From Helichrysum umbraculigerum (Eukaryota > Streptophyta > Magnoliopsida > Asterales > Asteraceae), in the NCBI GenBank assembly GCA_949592205.1, contig CATIUR010000006.1, positions 11,859,001-11,923,000 on the forward strand: a stretch of 64,000 nucleotides of DNA, in the 5' to 3' direction. Under the pieces are notes generated by a model. That model saw nothing but the letters and a program-made list of their open reading frames with translations, did not search any database and was not told the DNA's origin. Made by a program: the position numbers and the translations under genes. This document shows, one piece after another, positions 46,570 through 57,979 of this stretch; position 1 is the first letter of the stretch; each line of letters starts with the position of its first letter.

Positions 46570-48625
46570 AATAGAAAAAATTATACGGATCGTCCCTGTA
46601 GTTTGCATCAAAAAACTAGTCGTGTTCCTAAACTTTATCTTTTATGTGGATCATCCTTGTGGTTTGCATATGTAACACGGGTCGTCCCTGGCCCTAACTA
46701 ACGTTAGTGTGTGGTGTTAAATGCGGGAGTACAATGGTCATTTCATCATACTAAAGGACTACACGTGTAATTTTGCAAACCACAGGGATCGTCCGTGTAA
46801 TTTTTTCAAATTTTAAATTTCATTTAATTTTTTTTATTGTATATATGTATAGTATTTTTAATTTTAATTGTGTTTAATTAATTAATTTTTGAAATTTTAA
46901 ATTCATTTAATAACTAAAGATATTCATTTTTTCTAATTGTATGTACTTTTAAACTTTTTTGTATCATTATATATATGTAACTAGATTCCAAACCCGTGTA
47001 TACACACGGGGTTTTGATTATTTAATTACGTAGTATAATATAGGGTTTAAATTATAATTTAATCAAAATATAGGGACTTAATTGCGATATTAATTTTTTT
47101 TAATTGATGATGTCATAATTACGCATTCTATATTATACTTAGCTTTGAGACCCGTAAATATACACACGTGGTAGTTAATCTAAATATCATAATATTTTGA
47201 AATTGGTTATAATTTAACTCACAAAATATGACTGGTAATATAATAAAAATTTTAAACATTGGTCATTAGATATAAATAATTGTATATTAAAATATTTTAT
47301 TGATAAAAGTAAGGGTTGTGATTGATTAATTTAGAGTTTGATAATACTAAATGAAGTTTATTTTTAGTGATATAGAGAAGACTTATCATTATATTATCTC
47401 ACTTAAACTAAATAATTGAATTTTAATGATATAAAAGGGAAAAAGTTAGGTTTTATTTTTTATTTTGCAAGCATCGACAATTATATTGTTGTTTACGAAT
47501 TAATAATTCTATTCATCTAATTTAGAGACTCAATATAAACGGAGTATCATTAATAATATATAAAATAATATAAGTAGAATCCTTTATAACTATGAATTCA
47601 AAGTTAGTTGTACACTTTAATTATCAATTATTATTTATGATGTCATCGTTTCCTAAATTTTTGTCAATTTAACAAAATTGAATAACTTTATTGGTTAATT
47701 GAATTTTTGATGACATAATCAAGCGTTTCTTATATATAATTTAAGATTATTTCGTATCTATTATTGTAAGTTCAATAAAATTCAAAGTTATTTTTGTAAT
47801 TTTTAATTTATTAATAAAATGACCGTGAGTGTAACTTTGTACGTCATCATTTACCGTCGACAAACACACACATACAGAGCAATTACAAAACTGATTGGAC
47901 TTGGAAAACAAAAGTTATATGAAACAAATATGATAACATTAACACTACAAAAAAATTAAAATTACGTTGTCTTTAATGAGTTGGTAGTGGTTGTTTGAAT
48001 AAAACCATGTTTTTCTTTTGTGAGTTAGTGTAGATTAAGACATTTAAAAAATAAAAGATCTCTCTCTCTCTCTCCCAAAATAAATTTTTACAATACTATT
48101 TATATTTGTCCTAAAATAATTGTCCACTTGCAAACTTACCTTAGATATTAGAGCAAAACTCACATTTATGCAATATATTTTATTTCCAACAATTTTTATT
48201 GGGGAACAATTTTTGTGGGACAGAGGGAGTATTAAAAGTAATCATTTCATTTTGCAAAAAGTAAAAATAAATGTTACAAAAGAAAAAAAAACATAAAAAA
48301 TATAATTAAATTGAAAAATCTATTAATTAAAAAAAAATAAACTAATCAGATACAATTAAAAATGAATTATAGCATGAATTTAAAATTTGAAAAAAATAAA
48401 ATTACACGGATAATCCTTGTGGTTTACGAAATTACGTTCGCATTCCTTTAACTAATGATATGACCATTGCACCCCTGCATTTAACGCCACACACTAACCC
48501 TCGGTAGGGCCTGGGACGACCCGTGCTACATTTGCAAACCACAAGGACGATCCACATAAAAGAAAAGTTTGAGGACACGACTATTTTTTTGGTGCAAACT
48601 ATAGGGACGATCATATTCATTCATA
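46570..48625. mobile_element. Long foldback element with arms of about 220 bp
   Basis: The block 46575-46800 (GATCGTCCCTGTAGTTTGCA, ACTAGTCGTGT, CCTTGTGGTTTGCA, GGGTCGTCCC, GTGTGTGGTGTTAAATGC) recurs inverted at 48400-48620. The 1.6 kb interior is AT-rich and contains a Helitron-like end at 46981. The small ORFs at 46507-46701 and 48432-48620 are mirror translations of the arms. Confidence 0.7.
46981..47010 (-). mobile_element. Helitron-like 3' terminus (minus strand)
   Basis: CTAG (46981-46984) lies eight bases from the palindromic hairpin CCCGTGTATACACACGGG (46993-47010). On the minus strand the order is hairpin, CTAG, T. Confidence 0.5.
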
Positions 48626-48697
48626 GACTTTAAAAAGGGAGATGTGAAAGGATTCTCACGAAGTCATAATATCTACTTATATATATAGATATACACA

Positions 48698-48729
48698 CTA
48701 GTAAACTCTAAGTTGTGCGTATACGCACA
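48698..48729 (-). mobile_element. Helitron-like 3' terminus (minus strand)
   Basis: CTAG (48698-48701) is followed by the perfect palindrome TGTGCGTATACGCACA (48714-48729). The arrangement matches the 46981 site. Confidence 0.5.
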
Positions 48730-49056
48730 GCTCAAACCCAGATTAGCAAATACGGTAGTTTTAATCGCGAGAATGTGGAGTTCAATAAACGTTGTTTAGA
48801 CGTTGCTTTATCAAGTTTGATGTATCTATAACAACAACATATAGATCACTCCGAAATCCGAATTACATAACAACTTTAAGTAACCTTTCTACTTAAGCAC
48901 CTTACTTGCCAAGAAAAAGAAAAAGATAATGCTAATAATGGTTGTTAAAGTAAGTCGTAGACCTTAAAGTTCTGTATGTTCTAAAATACTGTCATAAATA
49001 TAAGAACTAAGCTTGAGACATTGAACCTTATAAAGATTTATATACACTTATTGTTT

Positions 49057-49293
49057 ACTCCCTCGGTCCTACAAAAATCGACTCCTAACCTTTTTTGTTG
49101 AGATTAGGATAGTCAAGTAAATGTTAGTTTTGTCTTTATTCAAAGCAACTTCGACTACATTTATTTACGATATAAATGATTTATAGTAATAAATGAGGGT
49201 AAAATATGGAGTTTAATGATTTTTTACGAAGTAGACAATTATTTTGGGACAGATAATATAATAATGTGGACAATTACTTTGATACGGAGGGAA
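49057..49293. mobile_element. Stowaway-like MITE of about 236 bp
   Basis: CTCCCTCGGTCCTAC at the left is mirrored by ATACGGAGGGAAT at the right, the well-known CTCCCTCCGTCCC-type terminus. The left flank is TA; the right end is mutated. It is non-coding. Confidence 0.6.
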
Positions 49294-49302
49294 TGTGATG
49301 TA

Positions 49303-49560
49303 GGGTGAAAATAACAAACACAAATTAAACCTGTTGATTCAAAGAATACCCGGCAATAATTCCTTCTAATACACGTTGATTCAAAAGAATACCGCGGTTA
49401 GGATTTTTCAACACACGTTGATTCACAGGAATACCGCGGTTAGGATAGATTCAACTCAATTGAACAACACAATTTGAGAGAAAATTCGATTTCTTCAAAA
49501 ACCATAAACTAAAACTTCTCCTCTCTATTACATTTGGTAGCCTTTATAGAGGGCTAGAAA
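49303..49560 (-). repeat. Tandem repeats in a possible copia LTR fragment
   Basis: A unit of about 40 bases (ACACGTTGATTCA, then GAATACC and CGGTTAGGAT) occurs about three times between 49340 and 49450. The following GAGAGAAAATTCGATTTC and TTATAGAGGG stretches look like a minus-strand LTR leader. No ends were found. Confidence 0.3.
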
Positions 49561-50275
49561 TGTTAAATTTACATTATTTTGAGAAATATCAAAAGCTTAG
49601 AGTTGAATACTAATAAGTGACTAATTAATCCAATTCATGAAAACCACTCAAGAGACTCCTAACTTAAAAGTTATGTCCAAATTCGGATGAATATTCCCCT
49701 TGAACATGCTATAGTAAAAAGGGCATAACTTCTTCTAGAAAACTCTAAATGAGACACCTTTTTTTTAGCATAAGATAATAGACATATAGAGCTTTCCAAC
49801 CATATATCACAGATTAAATAAAGACGTCTACATTATTCCAATTTATTCTTTGAAGTTGATCGAAAATTCAGAAAATTAGTCACCTTGGTAACGCGTCCCG
49901 TATCAGAATGTTTTCATTCAAAGAATTGTTTCTACTATAACTATGCATCATTTTTATAATATAAATAAGGTAGATTTCATGATAAGCATAAACCGCATTA
50001 CAAATTGTTGAAAGAGTTGCATGGTAGTTGATTTTGTATGGATTATATTTCTATTATATATAAATATATATTAATTGTATTTGGTGATATGGTAATTAGA
50101 CGGGCAATTAAAAAGTCTTTTTTTTTTCCTACTTTTAGTAACCGTGTGACGTGTTCAAATATTAGGAGGTTATATTTTCTTTATATATTAATTAAGGATA
50201 AGGATAAGGATAAGGATAAGGATACATAAGAAAAAAAAAAAACTTAACCCAACCTGACCCCACATCTTATATATA
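49561..50275. other. Intergenic DNA 5' of the diterpene synthase gene
   Basis: AT-rich, with a (GGATAA)n microsatellite at about 50194-50222 and no ORF. The promoter region of the downstream gene is expected here and up to 50575, but no convincing TATA box could be chosen. Confidence 0.4.
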
Positions 50276-50310
50276 TCAGACTTAAAACTCGTGTATTGTG
50301 TATATACACG
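50276..50310 (-). mobile_element. Helitron-like 3' terminus (minus strand), weak
   Basis: TCAG (50276-50279, CTGA on the minus strand) is followed by a hairpin-forming CGTGTATTGTGTATATACACG stretch (about 50290-50310). This resembles the sites at 46981 and 48698 with a CTRR variant. Confidence 0.3.
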
Positions 50311-50575
50311 GTTGATTTGCGTAATTAAAATAGAGATTTAAACTTTAAATTAATTATAATAGATGAACTTAATTGATTAATTGAATCTGATATTAGTAGA
50401 CGATGTTATAACTTTGCTTTCCGCAACTTATATATTATATTTAAGATTTAAGATGAGTTAATTATGAGTACACGTTATGACTCGATTGAGATTTGAACCC
50501 GTAACCTTGGGTTGATGAGTTCCATTAAGTGGTTTCTCTTGCTGTCTTCCCCTATCTATTGATTGGAAATTTTGT

Positions 50576-51177
50576 ATGTTTCTTATCTATTTAGATTCAA
50601 TATCTCTCTGGTCTTCTTCACTGTTCAGCACCTGATTTGTGTTTATTTTCTTAGCAGCTTCTTCGTGTGGACAATTTGATCCCGTTGTTATGGTATGATT
50701 GGTGACTACTATACATTCATTAGTCTGTATTTTTGAGTGATAACATGCAAATAGTATCTCAATATACTTAACGTTGTCTATAAGTTGTATGCAGACCGTT
50801 GATACGACCAAAGAACGGATTCGAAAACTATTCAACAATGTTGAACTTTCTGTTTCTTCATATGACACGGCATGGGTAGCCATGGTTCCTTCTCCAGACT
50901 CTCCCAAATCCCCTTGTTTCCCTAACTGCCTCAACTGGTTGATGGATAACCAGATTAATGATGGTTCATGGGGTCTTGTTCATAACGATGCACCATTACT
51001 TAAAGATACTCTGTCATCAACATTGGCATGTATTCTTGCTTTAAAACGATGGAATGTGGGAGAACACCATATTAACAAGGGTATATATACATACATACAT
51101 ACATATATATGTCTTTTAATGTTTTCTAGATTATAAAACAGTTGGACAGATTTGAACTAAACGATGATAAAGTGCTA

Positions 51178-51230
<53 letters not shown>

Positions 51231-53207
51231 CTCATACTGTTGTATCTAATAGGTCTAAGTTATATTGAGTCAAATATTGCTTCTGCTACCGACAAGGATC
51301 AACCATCTCCATTTGGTTTTGACATCATATTTCCTCATATGCTCGAGTATGCCAAAAACTTGAAAATAGATCTCCCCTTAAAAAATATTGAATTGAGTTC
51401 GATGCTATACGACAGTGAACTAGAGATAAGAAGGTATGGCTCTTATTGTTTATAGCGTTAATGATTACGATATCTTTGAGAAACATAATTGAAAAATGTA
51501 ACGTGTTACTTACGAATAAACTATTTATGTGTTTTAATCACTTAGATGTGATTCAAAAGAGAGACAAGCGTACTTGGCGTATGTTTCAGAAGGACTCGGG
51601 AATTTCGACGACTGGAACATGGTTATGAAGTATCAGATGAAGAATGGTTCGGTTTTAAACTCACCATCAGCAACAGCGGCTGCTCTTATTCATTGTCGGA
51701 CTGATCCAGGTTGTCTTGATTATCTATCTTCTGTCCTGGATAAGTTTGGAAATGCAGGTATTCGAGTTAGCATATCACATTCATTCATATCCCGATCGAT
51801 TTTCTAATATTTTGCTAACAACCTTAATGGTGAATATCAGTCCCAACAGTTTACCCTCTTGATTTATATGCACGGCTTTCAATGGTTGACACACTTAAAA
51901 GATTGGGAATCGCGAGGCATTTCAGGGTGGAAATCCAAAATGTTTTAGATGAAACATACAGGTAATTAATTAACCTTCATTCTGCTTAAACGAAATCAAA
52001 AATTCTGTACAAAAGTACTAGCTACATGAGACGTACTCTCGAATTTTCAAGGGATGGAAATATTACGTTCGCCAAATATTAGATGTTGGATGCAGGGTGA
52101 CGAGCAATTATTCATGGATGTTGTCACTTGCAGTCTAGCCTTTCGGTTATTAAGGACCCATGGTTATCAAGTCACCTCAGGTATTTTTCTCAAATTAACG
52201 TTACAATTTTTCTTAAAGAATATTGTTAATCATTTTCAATCTCATCACTTGCCTTAATTATCTCGTAGATCCAATGGCTAAGCTTACCAATGAAGGGGCT
52301 TACAACATAAAATCATGTGAAGAGCCGTTCAAGGACATACATGCAGCTCTTGAAGTATATCGAGCATCTAATATTATATATCAAGCTGAAACAGGTTTTG
52401 GAGAGCTACACTTGAGGTCCACTGATTTCCTCAGGCGGAAAATATCCACTTCTTCAGACAGACTCTCACAATTTATTCAAAAAGAGGTGTTCTGATGTTT
52501 TTTCCTTTGACTCGATTATTTTTATGAGCATCTGTTTTAACAAGTCTGAATTCTGATGTAATCAATATATCTGAATTGGCTGTTGAATTAGGTGGATATC
52601 GCTCTTAAATTCCCTGTGAATGCCGATTTAGAACGCATGTCCTCAAGGAGAAACATAAAGAATTACATCATCGATGATACAAGATTCTTGAAAACCAGTT
52701 ATCGGTGAGTTCTTTATTTCAAGAATTATATATACGAGTTTAGGATTCAATAGTTCGTAGATGTTGAGTATTTTGCTCTAACTAATGCAGGTCATCAAAC
52801 ATAAGCAATGAGCATTACCTACGGTTAGCGGTGGAAGATTTTAATGCATGTCAATCTATTTATCGTACGGAGCTGGAAAGTATTAATAGGTGCCGTATCT
52901 GAAGATCTCTGTTTTTTTTTTTTTTTGCTTAATTATTTACTAAAGAAAACTATTTGTGTGTTAGCAGGTGGGTAGTAGACTGTAGACTGGACCAGCTAAA
53001 GTTTGCTAGGCAGAGGGAAGCTTACTGTTACTTCACCGCTGCATCAACTATGTCCTCTCCTGAACTTTCATATGCACGTATGACATGGGCCAAATGCAGC
53101 ATCATTTGTACGGTGTTTGACGACTTCTACGACACGGAAAGGTCTATGGATGAATGGACAAATCTGATTCATTGTATTGAGAAGTAAATTAGATAAATAA
53201 TCTTGAT

Positions 53208-53261
<54 letters not shown>

Positions 53262-54247
53262 ACTGGTAACTCAAAATTTGAAGTTTTCACCACTGTTGGT
53301 ATTATACTGTACAGATGGGATGTAGATGTCGTCACTGATTGCTATTCAGAGACAGTTGCCATTATCTTTAAAGCACTTAAAGATTTAGCGTGTTGGATTG
53401 GAGACAAAGCTGTGAAATGGCAAGAACGAGACGTGACAAGTCATGTTATTAGAATCGTAAGATATAAAATTCTTCCACGCTGAAGGTTTTAGTTTAATGT
53501 TTACTTTTTTTAGCGATATATGAAGTTTTTGCAAACTCACTTATATTGTACTCAGGATCTAGTAGAATATAATTAGTTGATGTTCTGTGTGCAATACATC
53601 AAGTCTTACACTTATTTGTTCTGACAGTGGTTGGAGCTGGCAAATGGTATGTTGAGCGAAGCTACATGGACGAGAGATGCTTGTGTTCCAACAATGAATG
53701 ATTATATGGAAGCTGCTTATCCATCGATTGGATTGGGCGTAACTGTACTCCCTGCTCTTTACTTTGTGGGACCAAAGTTGTCGGAGGAGATTATTCAGAG
53801 TTCTGAATACCACAATCTATTTAGGCTAATGAGCACGCATGCTCGTCTTCGTAATGATATCCGTGGCTTCAAGGTATTTTTACTCGGTGACCTTATAAAG
53901 ATGTCAAAGATCTATTATTAACGGTTTTGTTAATGCAGAGAGAATCTAAGGAAGGCAAATTGAATGCTGTGACATTGCACGAAAAGTATGGAAAGTGTGG
54001 GATTGATGAAGCAGAGGTTATAGAGGATATTCTGATCATGATTAACAATCAGGAAAGAGATCTCATGAAATTGGTTATGGAAGAAAAGGGAAGCATTGTT
54101 CCAAGAGCTTGCAAAGATATATTTTGGATGACGTCCAACATATTGAACCTTTTTTATGCAACTTACGATGGGTTCAGTGGAAATGGCATCCTTGATATTG
54201 TAAAGGAAGTCATTTATGAACCTGTATCCCACTGGTTAATTGATTAA
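50576..54247 (+). CDS. KSL: ent-Kaurene-synthase-like class I diterpene synthase (13 exons)
   Basis: Exons: 50576-50692 (tentative), 50795-51080, 51253-51433, 51546-51757, 51841-51961, 52083-52180, 52269-52486, 52592-52704, 52791-52889, 52968-53183, 53315-53456, 53628-53873, 53939-54247. All introns are GT-AG and phases agree; the sum is 786 codons, the usual kaurene synthase length. The family ionises ent-copalyl diphosphate in plastids, normally for gibberellins. Exon 2 has the family's N-terminal SSYDTAWVAMVPSP block. Exon 10 carries the metal-binding DDFYD (53119-53133). Exons 12-13 carry NDIRGFKRE, the second metal site. The C-terminus resembles plant KS. Oddities: exon 1 has an in-frame TGA (50633-50635), and the conserved Pro-Ile of KS near residue 639-640 reads Val-Thr. 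It may be a neofunctionalised paralogue or an early pseudogene; exons 2-13 are intact. Confidence 0.9.
51181..51226. repeat. (TA)n microsatellite in KSL intron 2
   Basis: About 23 TA units end 26 bases before the exon 3 acceptor. Confidence 0.95.
53210..53259. repeat. (TA)n microsatellite in KSL intron 10
   Basis: About 25 TA units lie between the exon 10 donor (AA/GTAAAT at 53183) and the exon 11 acceptor (CAG at 53314). Confidence 0.95.
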
Positions 54248-54568
54248 TATCGATCTAAAGTTAGTTTTCAGCATGGTATGTCAGGTTTAAAGTTGTTGTG
54301 ATAGGGAAAAAAGAATAGTGCATCATATCTTTCTTTTTGATTTAACTTCCCCCCATCCCTCGCAAAAAGTATAACGAGTACCATATATTGTATAAAACAG
54401 ATATGAGACGGTCATAATATCAAGTTGATATTTATGAATGGAACCAAAGAATATTTGTAATCATGTGTTAAACATCATGCTTTATATGTAAAAAGTTTGG
54501 GAATATTGCAAGTAATAGTAATTAAGATTGGTATATTTTTCTTATATATTGCTTTATTTCATAAACAC

Positions 54569-54574
54569 AATAAA
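54569..54574 (+). terminator. Possible KSL polyadenylation signal
   Basis: AATAAA lies 322 bases after the stop codon, in an AT-rich 3' flank. The placement is plausible but untested. Confidence 0.3.
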
Positions 54575-55116
54575 GATATATATAGGAAAACTGAAACTTT
54601 AATCTAAAAATGGGTCGAGCCCTTTCTAAACATGATGGATTAAAATATCTATTTAGACTCCCCCAAAGTTTGAGTGGGAGGTCTTAGAATGTTCAAACTG
54701 GATGGGAACTCGATGAATAAGGATGAAAGAAGCCCTTCGGTAAAGATGTTTGCATAATGATAACGAGAAGGGACATGACGAACGTGAACCTGTTTCGTGG
54801 CCATTTTTTCAAGAACGAAATGAACATCAATCTTAATGTGTTTCATACGTTGATGTTGCAAGGAATTGGATAACGTTGTCACATTAGTCTAAAGTTGTTG
54901 TCGAAAGTAGAGAAGTAAGTTCTCGAAGAAGATAGTGAATCCAGACACTCTCAGCAACATGATTAGTGATTCCATGAAACTACGCTTTCAGCATTGTAAC
55001 GAGAAACAATATGTTGTCTTTTGAGGACCAGGACAAGAGGTTGTCACCAAGTAACAAACAATAGCTTGAGGTTGACCCACATGTAGTAGGACACCTAACC
55101 TAGTCATCATAAGAGT

Positions 55117-55586
55117 TGTTGGGTGTGAAGATTGTAAGAAGGAAACGAAAATGTGAGTTCTGGAGGCGATCCCGGTGGGATCAGAATAATCCCGGTGGGA
55201 TCGTAATATGTTTTGGGAACAGAGCCTTGGATCCCGGTGGGATCACAAGGGATCCCAGTGGGATCGACTAGGACGGCAGAAACTTGTTTTACAAGGTGTT
55301 TCCTTTTATCGTTTGCACTATATAATGTAACCCCTACTCTTGTAAACCCTAGACTACGAATTTAAGAAAGAAAAATCTCTCGGTTTGGCCCGGTGGACTA
55401 AACCAATCTTCAAGTTGGAGATTGGACATAACCACGTTAAATCCTCGTGTCGTTTAAATTTTCGTATCGAGTTTATTTATCTTGTTTGCTTGTTTAATTG
55501 CTTTGTTAGCAATTGGTCATTCGTTTATTGTTTTGGGTGCAATTGTGGTCAATTGTGTGCGTTGTTTGGGTCCTAAAAACCTTACA
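55117..55586 (+). repeat. 5' LTR of the non-autonomous element
   Basis: It contains four GATCCCGGTGGGATC-type palindromes (55168-55265) and a TATATAATG box near 55320. Confidence 0.88.
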
Positions 55587-57509
55587 ACTGGTATCAGAGC
55601 TCAAGGTTAGCGATTGGGAACAATGGCGGACGGAAGAACGACCAAGATGGATTGTTGATGGTTAGGGTTTTACTGAAGGATGGAGAGCTAGGGTTATTGT
55701 GGCCAGATAATCATTGTGGATCTAGATTCGGTTGAAGATAATCATTGAGAGGGCGATTGTAATGACACGGTTAGGATTTGATAGAAACATGTGATCGAGA
55801 TCGATAGACTCATTTTTTTCATGTTAGATCGCGACGAACTCCAAGGTTGTTTTCCGGATTGAAGACGATTAGAGTTTTGTCCGGTGGGTTGTGACGTGAC
55901 GACACGACGAGAGGCCGGTTGCATTGTGACGATGATTGTTCGTGATGGTGGTAATAGAGTCGATGATCGGCTTCGATTGATGTTTTGTTGCGGAGAGAGA
56001 TTTTGGGATCCGGGTTTTGGATTCGGTTTTATTATTCTTTGCGATCCTATGCAGAAGAATAGATGAACATTATCAAACTTAGGGTTTGATGTTGCGAGTG
56101 TAGGGACGTGATGTCTCGGGAACTTCATTGATACGGACTAGGTGATTCAAAGATGTGAGGTTTGTTACGGTGCTCAAGAGGATGGTTTTCTCGGTTGGGT
56201 AGGTGGGTAATAAGCGTTACCACATCCGTTTTGGTAATCGACAGTGATGGGTGTCACTGAGAGTTTTCTTTTCGCTCACGGGTTGAAATGGGAGACCATG
56301 ATTTGTGGTCGAGTATTCCATATGTTTGGAATTATTAGGTGGGTTAGAGCTACTACTCTTGAAGATATTGGTTATTGTAGAAGATGTCAGATAGAACGCG
56401 TTCGACTGGGCTTGGGTATTGGTTGATGTTTGGTTCAACACTACAGCGATATGATTCTTCTTGAGGAATCAATTGGAAATCTTCAAGTGGGTTAGAGGCA
56501 GATAAACGTGTAAGTCCTAATGTTTGAGCTTTCGGATATTGTTGAGAGTGTCAAAATTCTTGGGAGTTTGTTAACCGGTGGAAGTATCGAAGCTAGTAGG
56601 AGTTTGGTAACAAGTGGGAGCTTTAGAGATTGGTGTGCAGCTGTTGGATCTCAGTTTCTACGTGTTAGTGTGCGGATTCCGGATAACACTAGAGCATTCG
56701 GATCTTCATTTTTTTTTACTCTCTAATGGCAAAGAAATTTGATACTGACCGTGGGTTATGAACCGGAGTCTTCTCAGATAGCCGCGATTGTTATTTTAAT
56801 TCGTACAGTGGGAGCGGGCTGAGGGGGAGAAGATGTGTTCGTAGAAATCATAGCTATGTATTTGGGTCGGTGTACCAGCGTGAAAGTGAAAGTTTGTAAT
56901 GTAGGTTTTCAAGGTTGTGACTGCGTTCTCACGAGTAAACTTTGATAATGATCTACGGGTTTGTTCTATCGGCTATTTTCTGATTGCTAGGAAGGAAAAT
57001 CGGATGGACGAAATTCTGTACGGGTTGGTCGTTGACATGTCGGTGGCAGGATCCGATGTGGCTGTAATCGACGAGTTGAGGAGATGGGTATCTCTTGAAA
57101 GAATCATGTGGTTGAAGTCGTTGCACACTTCAACGTATCTTCTTTGGCTAGAAGATGGTGGTGCAGATAACCGGAGATTTTGGTCCCAGTTTAGTAGTGG
57201 TGTTCAGTTAGCTTTGTATATCGAAAGTCTTCCGATTCTGTGAGGTCGAGCAAGCGTGTCCCGGATGGTTTTCTGGCGGTATTGGTTGAGCTAAGAACAA
57301 GGTGTTGCTAAAGAGGCGTCGAATATGTTGTTTTATTTCCGGTTTCAATAGGTATAGTTGAAGAACCATTTATCGAAAGTCTAACTCGAGTTTAGTTAGT
57401 GTGCGTGTCCCGATCTTGGTCGGCAGTATGGTGAGGCGGATTCGACTTGGTTGAAAGGGAATTATAAGGATTAAGAGTTCAGGTGCGGTTAAATCTTCAA
57501 GTGGGAGAT

Positions 57510-57979
57510 TGTTGGGTGTGAAGATTGTAAGAAGGAAATGAAAATGTGAGTTCTGGAGGCGATCCCGGTGGGATCAGAATAATCCTGGTGGGATTGTAAT
57601 ATGTTTTGTGAACAGAGCCTTGGATCCCGGTGGGATCACAAGGGATCCCAGTGGGATCGACTAGGACGGCATAAACTTATTTTACAAGTTATTTCCTTTT
57701 ATTGTTTGCACTATATAATGTAACCCCTACTCTTGTAAACCCTGGACTACGAATTTAAGAAAGAAAAATCTCTCGGTTTGGCCCCGTGGACTAAACCAAT
57801 CTCCAAGTTGGAGATTGGACATAACCACGTTAAATCCTCGTGTCGTTTAAATTCTCGTATCGTGTTTATTTATCATGTTTGCTTGTTTAATTGCTTTGTT
57901 AGCAATTGGTCATTCGTTTATTGTTTTGGGTGCAATTGTGGTCAATTGTGTGCTTTGTTTGGGTCCTAAAAACCTTACA
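57510..57979 (+). repeat. 3' LTR of the non-autonomous element
   Basis: It has the same length as its partner. The palindromes are retained except for changes in the second unit (CCTGGTGGGATT). Confidence 0.88.

Larger units (their letters stand above)
55117..57979 (+). mobile_element. Non-autonomous LTR retrotransposon (2863 bp, no gag-pol)
   Basis: Two 470-bp LTRs (55117-55586 and 57510-57979) begin TGTTGGGTGTG and end CCTTACA. The PBS TGGTATCAGAGC (55589-55600) follows the first, and the purine tract AGTGGGAGAT precedes the second. By eye they differ at 16 positions without indels, so this is an older insertion than the chromovirus. The flanks AGAGT and AAAGT agree at four of five bases. 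The 1.9 kb interior has no gag, protease, RT or integrase motif; its longest frame (56917-57243, 108 residues) is unrecognised. It is smaller than most LARDs and larger than most TRIMs. Confidence 0.88.

Noticed and set aside
50038..50229. ORF ending in Asp-Lys repeats upstream of KSL
   Set aside because: The Asp-Lys tail is the (GGATAA)n microsatellite; no similarity to a KS first exon.
53174..53192. KSL exon 10 ending in an in-frame TAA after Glu-Lys
   Set aside because: The donor is AA/GTAAAT at 53183; splicing to CAG at 53314 restores Lys-Trp and the frame, so it is not a premature stop.
56917..57243. 108-residue ORF as a host gene
   Set aside because: It is inside the non-autonomous LTR element between PBS and purine tract; left as an unrecognised interior frame.
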